Shown here: positions 10,347 to 19,588 of the stretch, in pieces
How the letters are laid out: the number at the start of each line of letters is the position of its first letter
How positions within the stretch are numbered: position 1 is the first letter of the stretch
DNA from: Janthinobacterium sp. 64
GTDB lineage: Bacteria > Pseudomonadota > Gammaproteobacteria > Burkholderiales > Burkholderiaceae_D
DNA: 64,000 nt
NCBI RefSeq assembly: GCF_002813325.1
Contig: NZ_PHUG01000001.1
Location: 3,100,001-3,164,000 of the forward strand
Reading direction: 5' to 3'
The notes under the pieces: generated by a model
Databases searched by the model: none
Told to the model about the DNA's origin: nothing
What the model saw: only the letters and a program-made list of their open reading frames with translations
Translations under genes and position numbers: made by a program

Positions 10347-10772
10347 ATGAAACGTCTGAAAGAACTCAATGGCAGCGCCGCCGAAGTCGAAGCGGCGTTC
10401 TACGATGCCTTGCACCGCGCCGACCTCGAAGCGCTGATGGCGCTGTGGGCCGACGACGAGGAAATCGTCTGCATCCACCCGGGCGGCGCGCGCCTGATCG
10501 GCCATGCCGCCATCCGCGCCTCGTGGGAAACCATTTTGACGGCCGGCGGCCTGCACATCGTGCCAGCGCAGCTGCATGAAACGCACAACCTGATGAGTTC
10601 AGTGCACACCGTCATCGAAGGCATCACCGCCGAAGAAGGCGGCCCGGCGCATCTGCTGGCGACAAATGTGTACGTCAAAACGCCGCGCGGCTGGCGCATC
10701 GTGCTGCACCACGCCTCCGTTGCCCCCGGCGGCGCGCCGGCCGATGCCGCGGGAGCGCAGATTCTGCACTGA
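10347..10772 (+). CDS. SnoaL/NTF2-like fold protein
   Basis: 141-aa soluble protein with the NTF2-like pattern: an N-terminal helix pair (VEAAFYDALHRADLEALMAL), then DDEEIVCIHPGG and GARLIGHAAIRASWE, and a C-terminal sheet ending in WRIVLHHAS. Related stand-alone proteins act as small enzymes or ligand-binding domains, but the function of this group is not defined. Its stop overlaps the next start by one base (TGATG), so it is probably co-expressed with the alpha/beta hydrolase. Confidence 0.8.
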   Translation: MKRLKELNGSAAEVEAAFYDALHRADLEALMALWADDEEIVCIHPGGARLIGHAAIRASWETILTAGGLHIVPAQLHETHNLMSSVHTVIEGITAEEGGPAHLLATNVYVKTPRGWRIVLHHASVAPGGAPADAAGAQILH

Positions 10773-11797
10773 TGGCTTTGTCTCTTTCCTATACCGCCCC
10801 GCTGTGGCTGCCTGGCGGCCACGCGCAAACGATTTATCCGGCCGTGTGCCTCGCCAAGCCGGCCGTGGCCTTCCGCCGCGAACGCTGGCAAGCGCCCGAT
10901 GGCGACTTCGTCGACGTCGACCTGGTCGACGGCCAGCCGGGCCAGCCCTTCGTGGTGCTGTTCCATGGCTTGGAAGGCTCGTCGAACAGCCATTACGCGC
11001 GCGCGCTGATGGCCGAGGTCGCCGCACGCGGCTGGTCGGGCGCCGTGCCGCATTTTCGCGGCTGCTCGGGCGAAGCGAATCTGGCGCCGCGCTTTTACCA
11101 TTCGGGCGACGCGCAGGAAGTCGACTGGGTACTGCGCCAGCTGCGCCCGCGCGCTACCGGAAAATTTTACGCGGCCGGCGTCTCGCTGGGCGGCAACGCC
11201 CTGCTGTGCTGGCTGGGCCAGTCGCAGCACCAGGCCGATTTCATCGATGCGGCCGCGGCCGTATCGGCCCCGCTGGACCTGGCGCAAGGGGGCAAGGCCC
11301 TGTCTTCGGGCGCCAACCGGCTCTACACGCGCATGTTTTTGAACACCTTGAAACCGAAATGCCTGGCCAAGCTGGAACAGTTTCCCGGCCTGTTTGCGCG
11401 TGACGCCATGCTGGCCGCGCGCGACTTGCACGCCTTCGACAATGTCGTCACGGCGCCGCTGCACGGCTACCGCGACGCCGACGATTACTGGCACCGCGCC
11501 AGCGCCAAGCACGTCTTGCACGACATCACCGTGCCGACCCTGGTACTGAATGCGCAAAATGATCCTTTCCTGCCCGGACGCTTCCTGCCACGCAGCGCCG
11601 CGCCAACGGTCACGCTCGAATATCCGCGCCACGGCGGCCACGTCGGCTTTGCCGCCGGCAAGTTGCCGGGAAGCACACGCTGGCTGCCGCAACGGCTGCT
11701 CTCCTTTTTTGAAAACGGCAACATGGCGCCGTCTGTGTCGCAAAGCTGGCACGCTGGCGGTGCGCCCACTCACATGGAAAACGCTACACATGGATGA
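10772..11797 (+). CDS. YheT-type alpha/beta hydrolase
   Basis: 341-aa member of the AB-hydrolase-4 (UPF0017/YheT) family. HGLEGSSNSHYAR (65-77) is the oxyanion-hole region, GVSLGGN carries nucleophile Ser138, NAQNDPF holds the likely acid, and RHGGHVGF the catalytic His. WLPGGHAQT at residues 12-20 is the family's N-terminal motif. No signal peptide is seen, so it is probably cytoplasmic. Relatives are carboxylesterase-like with undefined bacterial substrates. It overlaps genes at both ends (1 bp and 8 bp), forming a tight three-gene operon. Confidence 0.88.
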   Translation: MALSLSYTAPLWLPGGHAQTIYPAVCLAKPAVAFRRERWQAPDGDFVDVDLVDGQPGQPFVVLFHGLEGSSNSHYARALMAEVAARGWSGAVPHFRGCSGEANLAPRFYHSGDAQEVDWVLRQLRPRATGKFYAAGVSLGGNALLCWLGQSQHQADFIDAAAAVSAPLDLAQGGKALSSGANRLYTRMFLNTLKPKCLAKLEQFPGLFARDAMLAARDLHAFDNVVTAPLHGYRDADDYWHRASAKHVLHDITVPTLVLNAQNDPFLPGRFLPRSAAPTVTLEYPRHGGHVGFAAGKLPGSTRWLPQRLLSFFENGNMAPSVSQSWHAGGAPTHMENATHG

Positions 11798-12386
11798 ACT
11801 CGTCAAACAGGCCCTGGCCAAATGGCCGAACGTACCCCACTGCTACGGCTGGCTGGGCCTGGATGCGCGCGGCCACTGGCGCATGCGCGACCAGCAGGCG
11901 CAACAGCAACAACTGCCCGGCGACAAGATCGTCCATGCGGCCCTGTTGAACTTTATCAACCGCAATTACGCCCAGGACGAACGCGGTTGCTGGTTTTTCC
12001 AGAACGGCCCGCAGCGCGTGTATGTGAACCTGGAAGCGACGCCGTACATCGCCCGCAGCGACCCGCAGCACGGTTTTGTCTTGCAGACGGGCGCGCCGCT
12101 GGAACAGATCGAGCAAGTGTATTGGTGCGACGACGGCATGCTGATCTTGCGCCATGGCGATATCGTGGCGCAGGTCGACGACCGCGACCTGTCGCAGGTG
12201 CTCGATGCGCTGCATGTCGATGGCCAAGTGGCCAGCGACGACGACTTGCTGGACTGGCTGGAATTGCACCAGGGCAGCTTGACCCTATTGCACGCGGGCA
12301 AGCACATTGCCGTGCAGCCGCTGCGCTACGATGCCGTGCCGCAAACCTTCGACTTCCAGCCGGTGCCGCAAGCCGATCAAGACTAG
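11790..12386 (+). CDS. DUF2946-type conserved protein of Burkholderiales
   Basis: 198-aa soluble protein starting MDELVKQALAKWPNVPHCYG, a conserved opening I recognise from betaproteobacterial proteins annotated as DUF2946 family. It has GWLGLDARGHW followed by two beta-rich halves and an acidic end. No catalytic motif is visible and the function is unknown. The start lies within the hydrolase gene (8-bp overlap). Its TAG stop is shared in the palindrome CTAG with the stop of the convergent M48 protease gene. Confidence 0.75.
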   Translation: MDELVKQALAKWPNVPHCYGWLGLDARGHWRMRDQQAQQQQLPGDKIVHAALLNFINRNYAQDERGCWFFQNGPQRVYVNLEATPYIARSDPQHGFVLQTGAPLEQIEQVYWCDDGMLILRHGDIVAQVDDRDLSQVLDALHVDGQVASDDDLLDWLELHQGSLTLLHAGKHIAVQPLRYDAVPQTFDFQPVPQADQD

Positions 12387-14062
12387 CCCTTCTGGTCCTT
12401 GATCTGTTCGCGGCGCTTTTCCTGCAGTTCGCGTTCGCGTGCATCGATCACCGCCTGGTCATAGAAAGTCGCGTCCGTCGATTTGCGGGCGATCGTCAGC
12501 TGGTCCAGCGCGGCCATGGTGGCGCCCTGCAGCACGTAGGATTCGGCCAGCGCCATGTGCTGCAAAGTCATCTTGCCCTGGTCCGCATAGGCTTTCGCCA
12601 GTAAATCGTACAGTTCCGGCTCTTCCTTGTACAACTGCACCTGGTCGCGCAGGTACAAGGTAGCCTGCTCCAGCTTGCCGGCAGCCATCAGCGCTTCCGC
12701 ATACTGATGTGCAATGCCGCGCGACAGGGGAAACTGCTGGCGCGCCGCATCGGCCGCCTTCAAGGCTTGCTGCGCCACTTCCTTCTTCTGCGCCGGCATC
12801 AGCAGCACTTCCAGCCCCATCGCCGCCAGTAGCGAGTTCGGCGCCTGCGTGCCGCCCGACGTGAACACATTCGGCCCGGCCGGCTGGTGCAGTGCCGCAT
12901 GGGCCGCATCGAGTTCCTTTTGCGCATCAAGCGGCTTGCCCTGCTTGACGGCGACAAAGGACAAGCCGTAATGGGCGGCCACCACCTGGAAGCGGCTTTG
13001 CTGTTCCAGCTGCGTCTTGAAGACGGCCTTGGCATTCAACAGGCCTTGCACGCTGTCATCCTGCAGCACGCGGGCACGCGCGCGGGCCAGGTGGAAACTC
13101 AGGCTGTCCGGACGCTGCTTGTAGGGCTGCTCGCGGATGCGCGCCTGGATGTCGGCGATGCGTTCCGTCGTCAGCGGGTGGGTCTGCAGATAGGCAGGCA
13201 TCAGGTCGCTGTACGAGCGGCTGGCCGCCTGCATGCGGCCGAAGAAGGCCACCATGCCGGTGGTATCGAAACCGGCTTCGCCCATGATCTGGAAACCGAT
13301 GCGGTCGGCCTCGCGTTCGGCATCGCGGCCAAAATTGAGCTGGCGCTGGATGGCCAGGCCCTGGCCGGCGGCAAACACGCCCAGCGCCACGTCGCCGCCC
13401 GCGCGCGACGCCAGCGCCGCCAGCAGCATGGCCGCCAGCGGCATCAGGGCATCCTGGCGCTGCTGGCCCAGCATGCGCGCGATATGGCGCTGCGCCACGT
13501 GGCCGATCTCGTGCGACAGCACGGACGCCAGTTCCGCCTCCGTTTGCGCCGCCAGCACCAGCGCCGAATGCACGCCGATGAAGCCGCCCGGCAAGGCAAA
13601 CGCGTTCAACTGGGGATCGCGTACGGCAAAGAAGAAATAGTCGTAATTCGTTTCGCCGCGTACGCTGGGGCGCGCCGCCACGAGGGCGTTGCCGAAGGTG
13701 TTCAGGTATTCGAGCAGGGGCGCGTCGTCGAGGTAATCGCGGTCGCCGCGGATGCCGCGCATGATTTCCTCGCCGATCTTGCGCTCCATCGCCGGCGACA
13801 GGTCTTCACGCGACGTATCGCCCAGGTTCGGCAAGTTCGGCGCCGGCGGCACGGGCAGTTGCGTCCAGCTGGCGGCCGGCTTGGCCGGCGTACTGGCAGC
13901 CGGCGCCGCTGGCGCGGACGTATAGGTTTGCGCCAGCGCAGAAGGGGCAGCGCAACACAGCGCGGCCAGCACGGATGCACGCCATGGCTGGCGCAGCCAT
14001 GCCGCAGCGGCGTTTGCAAGGATGGTCGGAAGGGGAGTTTTTGAATTCACGGGTGCTATCAT
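12383..14062 (-). CDS. M48 family metalloprotease with TPR region, BepA-like
   Basis: Periplasmic zinc protease of the BepA/YfgC type, which in E. coli degrades or chaperones outer-membrane proteins stalled at the BAM complex. A signal peptide ends near ALAQ at residues 43-46 and a Pro/Ala-rich linker follows. HEIGH (184-188) gives two zinc ligands and the catalytic Glu; Glu251 in EREADRIG is the third ligand. The C-terminal half is helical with TPR-like repeats. At 559 aa it is longer than E. coli BepA (487). The start MIAPVNSK is chosen as the nearest ATG before the signal peptide; 14 upstream residues are open but unlike it. Confidence 0.9.
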   Translation of the reverse strand: MIAPVNSKTPLPTILANAAAAWLRQPWRASVLAALCCAAPSALAQTYTSAPAAPAASTPAKPAASWTQLPVPPAPNLPNLGDTSREDLSPAMERKIGEEIMRGIRGDRDYLDDAPLLEYLNTFGNALVAARPSVRGETNYDYFFFAVRDPQLNAFALPGGFIGVHSALVLAAQTEAELASVLSHEIGHVAQRHIARMLGQQRQDALMPLAAMLLAALASRAGGDVALGVFAAGQGLAIQRQLNFGRDAEREADRIGFQIMGEAGFDTTGMVAFFGRMQAASRSYSDLMPAYLQTHPLTTERIADIQARIREQPYKQRPDSLSFHLARARARVLQDDSVQGLLNAKAVFKTQLEQQSRFQVVAAHYGLSFVAVKQGKPLDAQKELDAAHAALHQPAGPNVFTSGGTQAPNSLLAAMGLEVLLMPAQKKEVAQQALKAADAARQQFPLSRGIAHQYAEALMAAGKLEQATLYLRDQVQLYKEEPELYDLLAKAYADQGKMTLQHMALAESYVLQGATMAALDQLTIARKSTDATFYDQAVIDARERELQEKRREQIKDQKG

Positions 14063-14125
14063 ACCTTGTTCGCGGCGCCCATTCCCACGCGTGCCGCGCC
14101 CCACTCCTCACCTATTTTTGACGCC

Positions 14126-14632
14126 ATGACAACAGCAGACAAGCAAGCCCCCGCCGGGGAACTGACCCATTTCGACGCCACGGGCCAGGCCCATATGGTC
14201 GACGTGGGCAGCAAGGAAGACACGCGCCGCAGCGCCGTGGCCGCCGGCACCATCCGCATGCAGCCCGCCACCCTGGCATTGATCATTTCCGGCAACGCAA
14301 AAAAAGGCGACGTGCTGGGCATCGCCCGCATCGCCGCCATCATGGGCGCCAAGCGCACCAGCGACCTGATTCCCCTGTGCCACCCGCTGGCCCTCACGCG
14401 CGTCACCGTCGATTTTGAAGTCGATGCAGCGGCCAACAGCGTACACTGCCGCGCCCAGGTCGACACGACGGGCAAGACGGGCGTGGAAATGGAAGCACTC
14501 ACTTCCGTGCAGATCGGCTTGCTGACGATCTACGACATGTGCAAGGCCGTCGACCGGGGCATGGTCATGACGAATGTGCGCGTGCTGGAAAAGCATGGCG
14601 GCAAGTCGGGCGACTGGCACGCCGAGGTGTAA
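14126..14632 (+). CDS. moaC: Cyclic pyranopterin monophosphate synthase
   Basis: Second enzyme of molybdenum cofactor synthesis, completing cyclic pyranopterin monophosphate after Moa[14 protein letters not shown] and the block [20 protein letters not shown], with the conserved KAVDRGM, identify MoaC. The 168-aa length is normal. It is divergent from the protease gene, with only 63 nt between the two starts, and no clear Shine-Dalgarno precedes its ATG. No other moa gene is nearby. It ends flush against the convergent small membrane protein gene. Confidence 0.95.
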   Translation: MTTADKQAPAGELTHFDATGQAHMVDVGSKEDTRRSAVAAGTIRMQPATLALIISGNAKKGDVLGIARIAAIMGAKRTSDLIPLCHPLALTRVTVDFEVDAAANSVHCRAQVDTTGKTGVEMEALTSVQIGLLTIYDMCKAVDRGMVMTNVRVLEKHGGKSGDWHAEV

Positions 14633-15013
14633 CTATTTTGTTTGGCGCGCAAGATGAATCTGGACGCGGCGCACGTCGCGCAGCAGCCAGACGGCACTGA
14701 GCAGGCACAGCGCGATGATGGCCACGGACAAGGGCAAGTGGAATTGCTCCAGCCCTGCCAGCGCAAAGCCTGTATGGATCAGGAAGGTGGCCACGCCCAG
14801 GGCCGCGCAGCAGCTCGCATAAAAAGGTGCCCGCGCGGTGGACAGCAACACGTGCTTATAGCCCACCAGCACCACGGCAATCGCTGCCAGATTAAACACC
14901 AGGAAACCCTGCACGCCGCCCGGCAGATGGAACATCTCCCACTCTTTCCAATAGGCAGCGTCGATTTGATGCAGGATCAGGAACAACATGGTCCAAAAGT
15001 AGCTGCGTGGCAT
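14633..15013 (-). CDS. Small four-helix membrane protein, possibly DUF6713
   Basis: 126-aa protein with four hydrophobic segments, beginning MPRSYFWTMLFLILHQIDAA. The HQIDAAYWKEWEMF motif in the first loop, with conserved His, Asp and Glu residues, resembles the DUF6713 family as I recall it; that assignment is tentative. Function is unknown. The start at 15013 is preferred to one 63 nt upstream because the extension is hydrophilic and low in similarity. It is convergent with moaC and shares no operon. Confidence 0.65.
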   Translation of the reverse strand: MPRSYFWTMLFLILHQIDAAYWKEWEMFHLPGGVQGFLVFNLAAIAVVLVGYKHVLLSTARAPFYASCCAALGVATFLIHTGFALAGLEQFHLPLSVAIIALCLLSAVWLLRDVRRVQIHLARQTK

Positions 15014-15176
15014 AAGATTTACATTCGTCAGTATTGACGCAATTGTAAAGCCAGAGCCCCGCACCGGCGCGTGCACCCGGCATTTTTCGATGCGAATATG
15101 AATTTCATTGACATCAGTGCTTTTTCATCAAGAAATCATGCATACTGCGAGTCGTCCATATCCAGATGAGCATCGC

Positions 15177-15899
15177 ATGACTAGCAAGCAGCCCGCCGCG
15201 GAAAACAAGCTCCAGGACTTTGAATTCGAGACGATGAATCTGCAGGTGGGCGGCCGCATCCAGTTCATCACGCATCGCACCATCAAACCCATCCAGCATT
15301 TCTCGACCCTGATCGGCTATGTCAAAGATGAGTATCTGATCGTCAAAATCCCCATGGAAAACGGCACCGCCATCGTGCTCAACGAGGGCGACAAGCTGAC
15401 CATCCGCGTGTTTTCCGGCGTCACCGTGTGTTCGTTTGCCTGCAGCGTGCTGCGCATCTTTGGCCGCCCGCTCAACTATGTGCACCTGAGCTTTCCCGAC
15501 GCCATCCAGGGCACCAGCCTGCGCACGGCCATGCGCGTGAAAGTGGACATTCCGGCGCAGCTGAGCTACCGCGACGTGGCGGCCGTGCCCGTGTTCATCG
15601 TCAACCTCAGCGTCTCGGGGGCGCTGATCGAGGCGCCCGGCATGCTCACGCCCGACGACGAGGGTGTAGCGCTCAGCTTTACCCTGCTGGTGCAGCCGAA
15701 CAAGCATCAGATGCGCGTCAATACGCGCGCGCGCATCCAGAACGTCAGCGTGGGCAAACCGTCGAATGGCCATGCGGCCGATGTCGCCGAAATCTATACG
15801 TATGGCGTGCAATTCATCGACCTGGAACCGACCCACTACACCTTGCTGCAAAACCTCACCTATGAAGCGCTGATCGCGGACCGGCAAAAAATCGTCTGA
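15177..15899 (+). CDS. YcgR-like flagellar brake/PilZ domain protein
   Basis: 240-aa cytoplasmic protein with an N-terminal YcgR-like domain (about 15-108) and a C-terminal PilZ domain. RTAMR (Arg116 and Arg120) and NLSVSG (143-148) are the c-di-GMP-binding RxxxR and [D/N]xSxxG motifs, so binding is expected. Related proteins slow flagellar rotation or switch surface behaviour when c-di-GMP rises. Neither candidate start has a strong ribosome-binding site; ATG 15177 is chosen, with ATG 15138 (13 more residues) possible. It converges on a pilin gene. Confidence 0.82.
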   Translation: MTSKQPAAENKLQDFEFETMNLQVGGRIQFITHRTIKPIQHFSTLIGYVKDEYLIVKIPMENGTAIVLNEGDKLTIRVFSGVTVCSFACSVLRIFGRPLNYVHLSFPDAIQGTSLRTAMRVKVDIPAQLSYRDVAAVPVFIVNLSVSGALIEAPGMLTPDDEGVALSFTLLVQPNKHQMRVNTRARIQNVSVGKPSNGHAADVAEIYTYGVQFIDLEPTHYTLLQNLTYEALIADRQKIV

Positions 15900-15920
15900 C
15901 TCGGGCGCGCCAGGCGCCGC

Positions 15921-16385
15921 TCACTGCGTCGCCACCACCTTGGGAATATTGTTCCGGGTAATGGCTTCCTTGGCCGCCGCATTCGTCACGCTGGTGCTGT
16001 TAAACCAGCTCAGGCTGCTGGTGCCGAGCTGCAACTCCATGCTCACCGTCTGGCCGCCCATGCCGCTGCCGATGTCGCCCGCCATGGTCAGCTCGATATT
16101 GCCCTTGTCGACCTTGGCGCCAGCCACTTCGCGCGTCGGGCTGAACACGGGAATGGCGCTGGGCACGGCCTCGGTGGGCGTGCTGCAGGCATCTGCCAGT
16201 CCGCCATTTTCCTGCACGCACAGGGCCACGGCTGTCTTCAGCGGTGCGGCCGCCGCCAGCACGTTGCTGACCTTGGCTCGCATCGTATAGTCGCCATACT
16301 GGGGAATGGCCACGGCCGCCAGGATGCCGGCGATGGCCACCACGATCATCAGTTCTATCAGGGTAAATCCGCTCTGCGCGCGCAT
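15921..16385 (-). CDS. Type IV pilin
   Basis: 154-aa prepilin with a short leader MRAQSG cut before [20 protein letters not shown]; mature Phe1 and Glu5 are present as needed for processing and assembly. GGGAG lies 8 nt before the ATG at 16385, which decides against an in-frame GTG 27 nt upstream. The globular part has only two cysteines (Cys56 and Cys67), both early, instead of the usual pair near the C-terminus. No pil assembly genes are adjacent. It could be a major or a minor pilin. Confidence 0.85.
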   Translation of the reverse strand: MRAQSGFTLIELMIVVAIAGILAAVAIPQYGDYTMRAKVSNVLAAAAPLKTAVALCVQENGGLADACSTPTEAVPSAIPVFSPTREVAGAKVDKGNIELTMAGDIGSGMGGQTVSMELQLGTSSLSWFNSTSVTNAAAKEAITRNNIPKVVATQ

Positions 16386-16547
16386 CGTCTTCTCCCATGG
16401 TGCATTGCTCACGACTGGTACGGTGCAAGCGCCATGCCAGCGGCGCGCCCGGGCAGCGGCAGCACAGGTGGAAAGAAAAGCGACACATTTGGGCGGTATC
16501 GGACCAGCGCCGTCAGCCCAGGCCGGGCAGCGGCCTGTCTTGCGGAC

Positions 16548-16576
16548 AAAAAAAAGGAGCCGAAGCTCCTTTTTTG
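16548..16576 (-). terminator. Bidirectional terminator between sucD and the pilin gene
   Basis: GGAGC pairs with GCTCC around a TTCG-type tetraloop (minus strand) and is flanked by eight A residues on one side and six T residues on the other. It ends the sucCD transcript 23 nt after its stop codon. Confidence 0.92.
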
Positions 16577-16598
16577 TACTGCGGTGACCAGGCTGAAA

Positions 16599-17480
16599 TT
16601 ACAGCATGGCTTTCAGCAGACGCGCCATTTCCGACGGGTTTTTGGTCACGGTGATGCCGCAAGCTTCCATGATTTCCAGCTTGGCTTGTGCCGTATCGGC
16701 ACCGCCCGAGATCAGCGCGCCGGCGTGGCCCATGCGCTTGCCTGGAGGAGCGGTCACGCCAGCGATGAAGCCGACGACCGGTTTTTTCATGTTGTCTTTG
16801 ATCCAATACGCCGCGTTGGCTTCGTCCGGACCGCCGATTTCGCCGATCATGATGACCGCGTCGGTATCTGGATCATCATTGAACATCTTCATGATGTCGA
16901 TGTGCTTCAGACCGTTGATCGGGTCGCCGCCGATGCCGACTGCCGACGATTGGCCCAGGCCCAGTGCGGTCAATTGACCGACTGCTTCATAGGTCAGGGT
17001 ACCCGAACGCGATACCACGCCGATGCGGCCCTTTTTATGGATGTGACCTGGCATGATGCCGATCTTGATTTCGTCTGGCGTGATCAAGCCTGGGCAGTTA
17101 GGGCCCAGCAGCAGCGTTTTGCTGCCCGACTTGGCCATACGGTCTTTCAGGGCCATCATGTCACGTACAGGAATGCCTTCGGTGATGCAAATGGCCAGAT
17201 CCATTTCAGCTTCGACAGCTTCCCAGATCGCCGCTGCCGCGCCTGCTGGCGGCACGTAGATCACGGAAACGTTGGCGCCGGTTTCTTTTTTCGCTTCGGT
17301 GACGCTAGCGAAAATAGGAATGCCTTCGAAGTCTTCGCCGGCTTTCTTCGGGTTCACGCCTGCCACGAAGGCAGCTTTGCCGTTCGCGTAGTCGCGGCAA
17401 CCGCGGGTGTGGAACTGGCCGGTCTTGCCGGTGATCCCTTGGGTTACTACTTTGGTATCTTTATTGATCAGAATGGACAT
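16599..17480 (-). CDS. sucD: Succinyl-CoA synthetase alpha subunit
   Basis: Alpha subunit of the TCA-cycle enzyme that converts succinyl-CoA to succinate with nucleotide triphosphate formation. [10 protein letters not shown] (16-25) lies in the CoA-binding domain and His252 in KRMGHAGAL is the phosphorylated histidine. [12 protein letters not shown] is another conserved block. The 293-aa length is normal. AAGGA precedes the ATG. It follows sucC after 13 nt; sucA/sucB are not beside it. Confidence 0.97.
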   Translation of the reverse strand: MSILINKDTKVVTQGITGKTGQFHTRGCRDYANGKAAFVAGVNPKKAGEDFEGIPIFASVTEAKKETGANVSVIYVPPAGAAAAIWEAVEAEMDLAICITEGIPVRDMMALKDRMAKSGSKTLLLGPNCPGLITPDEIKIGIMPGHIHKKGRIGVVSRSGTLTYEAVGQLTALGLGQSSAVGIGGDPINGLKHIDIMKMFNDDPDTDAVIMIGEIGGPDEANAAYWIKDNMKKPVVGFIAGVTAPPGKRMGHAGALISGGADTAQAKLEIMEACGITVTKNPSEMARLLKAML

Positions 17481-17493
17481 GTTGATTCCTTAA

Positions 17494-18663
17494 TTAAGCT
17501 TGACCGGCAGCAGCGGCAACGACGCTCTTGGCTGCATCTTCCATGGTGTCGGCTGCGATGATAGGCAGACCGGAATCGGCCAGCATCTTTTTGCCCAGAT
17601 CTTCGTTGGTGCCCTTCATGCGCACCACCAGCGGTACGTTCAGCGAAACGGCTTTCACCGCGGCGATGACGCCTTCGGCGATCACGTCGCAACGCATGAT
17701 GCCGCCGAAAATGTTCACCAGGATGGCTTTCAGGCCTGGGTTTTTCAGCATGATCTTGAACGCTTCGGTCACTTTTTCTGCCGTGGCACCGCCGCCGACG
17801 TCCAGGAAGTTGGCTGGCTCGCCGCCGAACAGTTTGATCGTGTCCATGGTGGCCATGGCCAGGCCGGCGCCGTTCACCAGGCAACCGATGTTACCGTCGA
17901 GCGAAATGTAGGCCAGGTCGAATTTCGACGCTTCGATTTCAGCTGGATCTTCTTCGTCCAGATCGCGCAGGGCGATGATTTCCGGGTGACGGAACAGGGC
18001 GTTCGGGTCAAAGTTGAACTTGGCGTCCAGGGCGATGACTTTGCCGCTGCCGGTGACGATCAGCGGATTGATTTCGGCCAGCGAGCAATCGGTTTCCCAG
18101 TACGCTTTGTACAGGCCTTGCAGGTTGACGCGGGCGTCGGCGATGGAACCGGCAGGCACGCCGATTTTGGCGGCGATGTCGTCTGCCTGGGCATCGGTCA
18201 GGCCGACGCTAGGCTCGATGGTGACGTGGTGGATCTTCTCAGGGTGGCTCTCGGCCACTTCTTCGATGTCCATGCCGCCTTCGGACGAAGCCATCAGGAC
18301 GATTTTCTGGGTGACGCGGTCGGTGACCAGCGAAACGTACAGTTCTTGTTTGATGTCGGCGCCTTCTTCCACCAGCAGGCGGTTGACTTTCTGGCCTTCG
18401 GCGCTGGTCTGGTGCGTGATCAGCTGCATGCCCATGATCTGGTCAGCGTATTCTTTGACCTGTTCGATCGATTTTGCCACTTTCACTCCGCCGCCCTTGC
18501 CGCGGCCACCTGCGTGGATCTGCGCCTTGACGACCCATACCGGGCCGCCCAGGGTTTCCGCGGCCTTGACTGCCTCGTCGACGGACATGCACGCAATACC
18601 GCGTGGTACCGTCACTCCGTGCTGCCGGAGGATTTCTTTGGCTTGATACTCATGGATTTTCAT
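17494..18663 (-). CDS. sucC: Succinyl-CoA synthetase beta subunit (ADP-forming type)
   Basis: Beta subunit with an N-terminal ATP-grasp domain that holds the nucleotide, starting [33 protein letters not shown] and [11 protein letters not shown] are signature blocks, and the second half forms the interface with SucD. At 389 aa it is full length. AAGGGAAG is upstream of the ATG. The sucC-sucD order and 13-nt spacing give the usual equimolar operon. Confidence 0.97.
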   Translation of the reverse strand: MKIHEYQAKEILRQHGVTVPRGIACMSVDEAVKAAETLGGPVWVVKAQIHAGGRGKGGGVKVAKSIEQVKEYADQIMGMQLITHQTSAEGQKVNRLLVEEGADIKQELYVSLVTDRVTQKIVLMASSEGGMDIEEVAESHPEKIHHVTIEPSVGLTDAQADDIAAKIGVPAGSIADARVNLQGLYKAYWETDCSLAEINPLIVTGSGKVIALDAKFNFDPNALFRHPEIIALRDLDEEDPAEIEASKFDLAYISLDGNIGCLVNGAGLAMATMDTIKLFGGEPANFLDVGGGATAEKVTEAFKIMLKNPGLKAILVNIFGGIMRCDVIAEGVIAAVKAVSLNVPLVVRMKGTNEDLGKKMLADSGLPIIAADTMEDAAKSVVAAAAGQA

Positions 18664-18738
18664 GCTGGCTTCCCTTCTGATACTGATTTGTAAAAATACG
18701 GTTAGTGGTGCAAAAAAACAGGAAATACAGCGCCGGGG

Positions 18739-19299
18739 TCACGCTTTGGCTACCCAGCGCGGGTAGTACTGTGCAACTGCCCCGCCATCGGTGCGCAAGG
18801 CGTGACACTTGTCGAGTTGAAACGGCTTTTCATGCGACAAATCAGCATTCTCACCGTCACGGGTCGACCAGACATCGCCGGCAAATGCCTGAACCGTCGC
18901 AGTCGGCAAGACTTGCGCCAGTTCGGTCAAATGGGTACAGCCAGCGATTCCCGCCAGGCGCTGTTTCAAGTCGCGGCGGAAATTCTTCAATAAATTCAAA
19001 CCGATCAGCGCCTTGTAAGCGGGGCCGATGGTATCGCAAAAACCGGGATAGGGCACGGCATCGGAGGCGGCTTCGGCCTCGACGATGGTCAGTTCGCGAT
19101 CGACGGTAATGCGTAAATGGAGGTCATGCAGGGGAGTGCCGGCGGGACGGGGGCCGGAGGCCAGGGTCGCGTCATAGCTTTTGATATCAGTGATACGGGC
19201 GTCAATATCCCACAGGCCGTCGTCGCGCACATACGCTTGGACGTCGATAACGCGGGAGTGCCGTAGGGCACGCCGGGATACGGGAGTTGACAGGGGCAT
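18739..19299 (-). CDS. DUF2889 domain protein
   Basis: 186-aa soluble protein that matches the DUF2889 pattern as I know it: SRRALRHSRVIDVQAYVRDD near the start, WDIDARITDIK, and a C-terminal end rich in conserved His and Lys. It is common in beta- and gammaproteobacteria and its function is unknown. ATG at 19299 is chosen since the 50 upstream in-frame residues look like non-coding sequence. It lies upstream of sucC on the same strand, with 75 nt between them, and could be co-transcribed. Confidence 0.8.
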   Translation of the reverse strand: MPLSTPVSRRALRHSRVIDVQAYVRDDGLWDIDARITDIKSYDATLASGPRPAGTPLHDLHLRITVDRELTIVEAEAASDAVPYPGFCDTIGPAYKALIGLNLLKNFRRDLKQRLAGIAGCTHLTELAQVLPTATVQAFAGDVWSTRDGENADLSHEKPFQLDKCHALRTDGGAVAQYYPRWVAKA

Positions 19300-19497
19300 A
19301 AGACCGATGCCGCTTGCGCGGCCAAAATTTAGTAAGCAGCCATGTGCATAAAGCACGCCGTTCGCAGCTTCTACGAACAGCAACCGCACCTGCGGCGCCG
19401 CAAAAACCCTAAAAGTGTAGCACATTGCGCGCAGGTTGCGCCGCAACATAATTTTTCATTGCATCGTTAAAAACATTTCAAATTATAAATAGAAAAC

Positions 19498-19552
19498 AGT
19501 GATTTTCATGTAGTCATTCACAAAACGAATGATTGATATCATAAAAATCACT
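19498..19552 (-). terminator. AT-rich nested palindrome, possible terminator of the methyltransferase gene
   Basis: Perfect outer arms AGTGATTTT and AAAATCACT (19498-19506 and 19544-19552) surround a second stem TCATTC/GAATGA (19514-19519, 19527-19532). It lies 37 nt after the methyltransferase stop and on the minus strand is followed by GTTTTCTATTT. It sits in an AT-rich patch (about 19450-19560) unlike the surrounding DNA. Terminator is the simplest reading; a site for a mobile element is the alternative. Confidence 0.5.
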
Positions 19553-19588
19553 ACCATTGTCATGCCGCGAGGTACTTCGGCATCAGCA

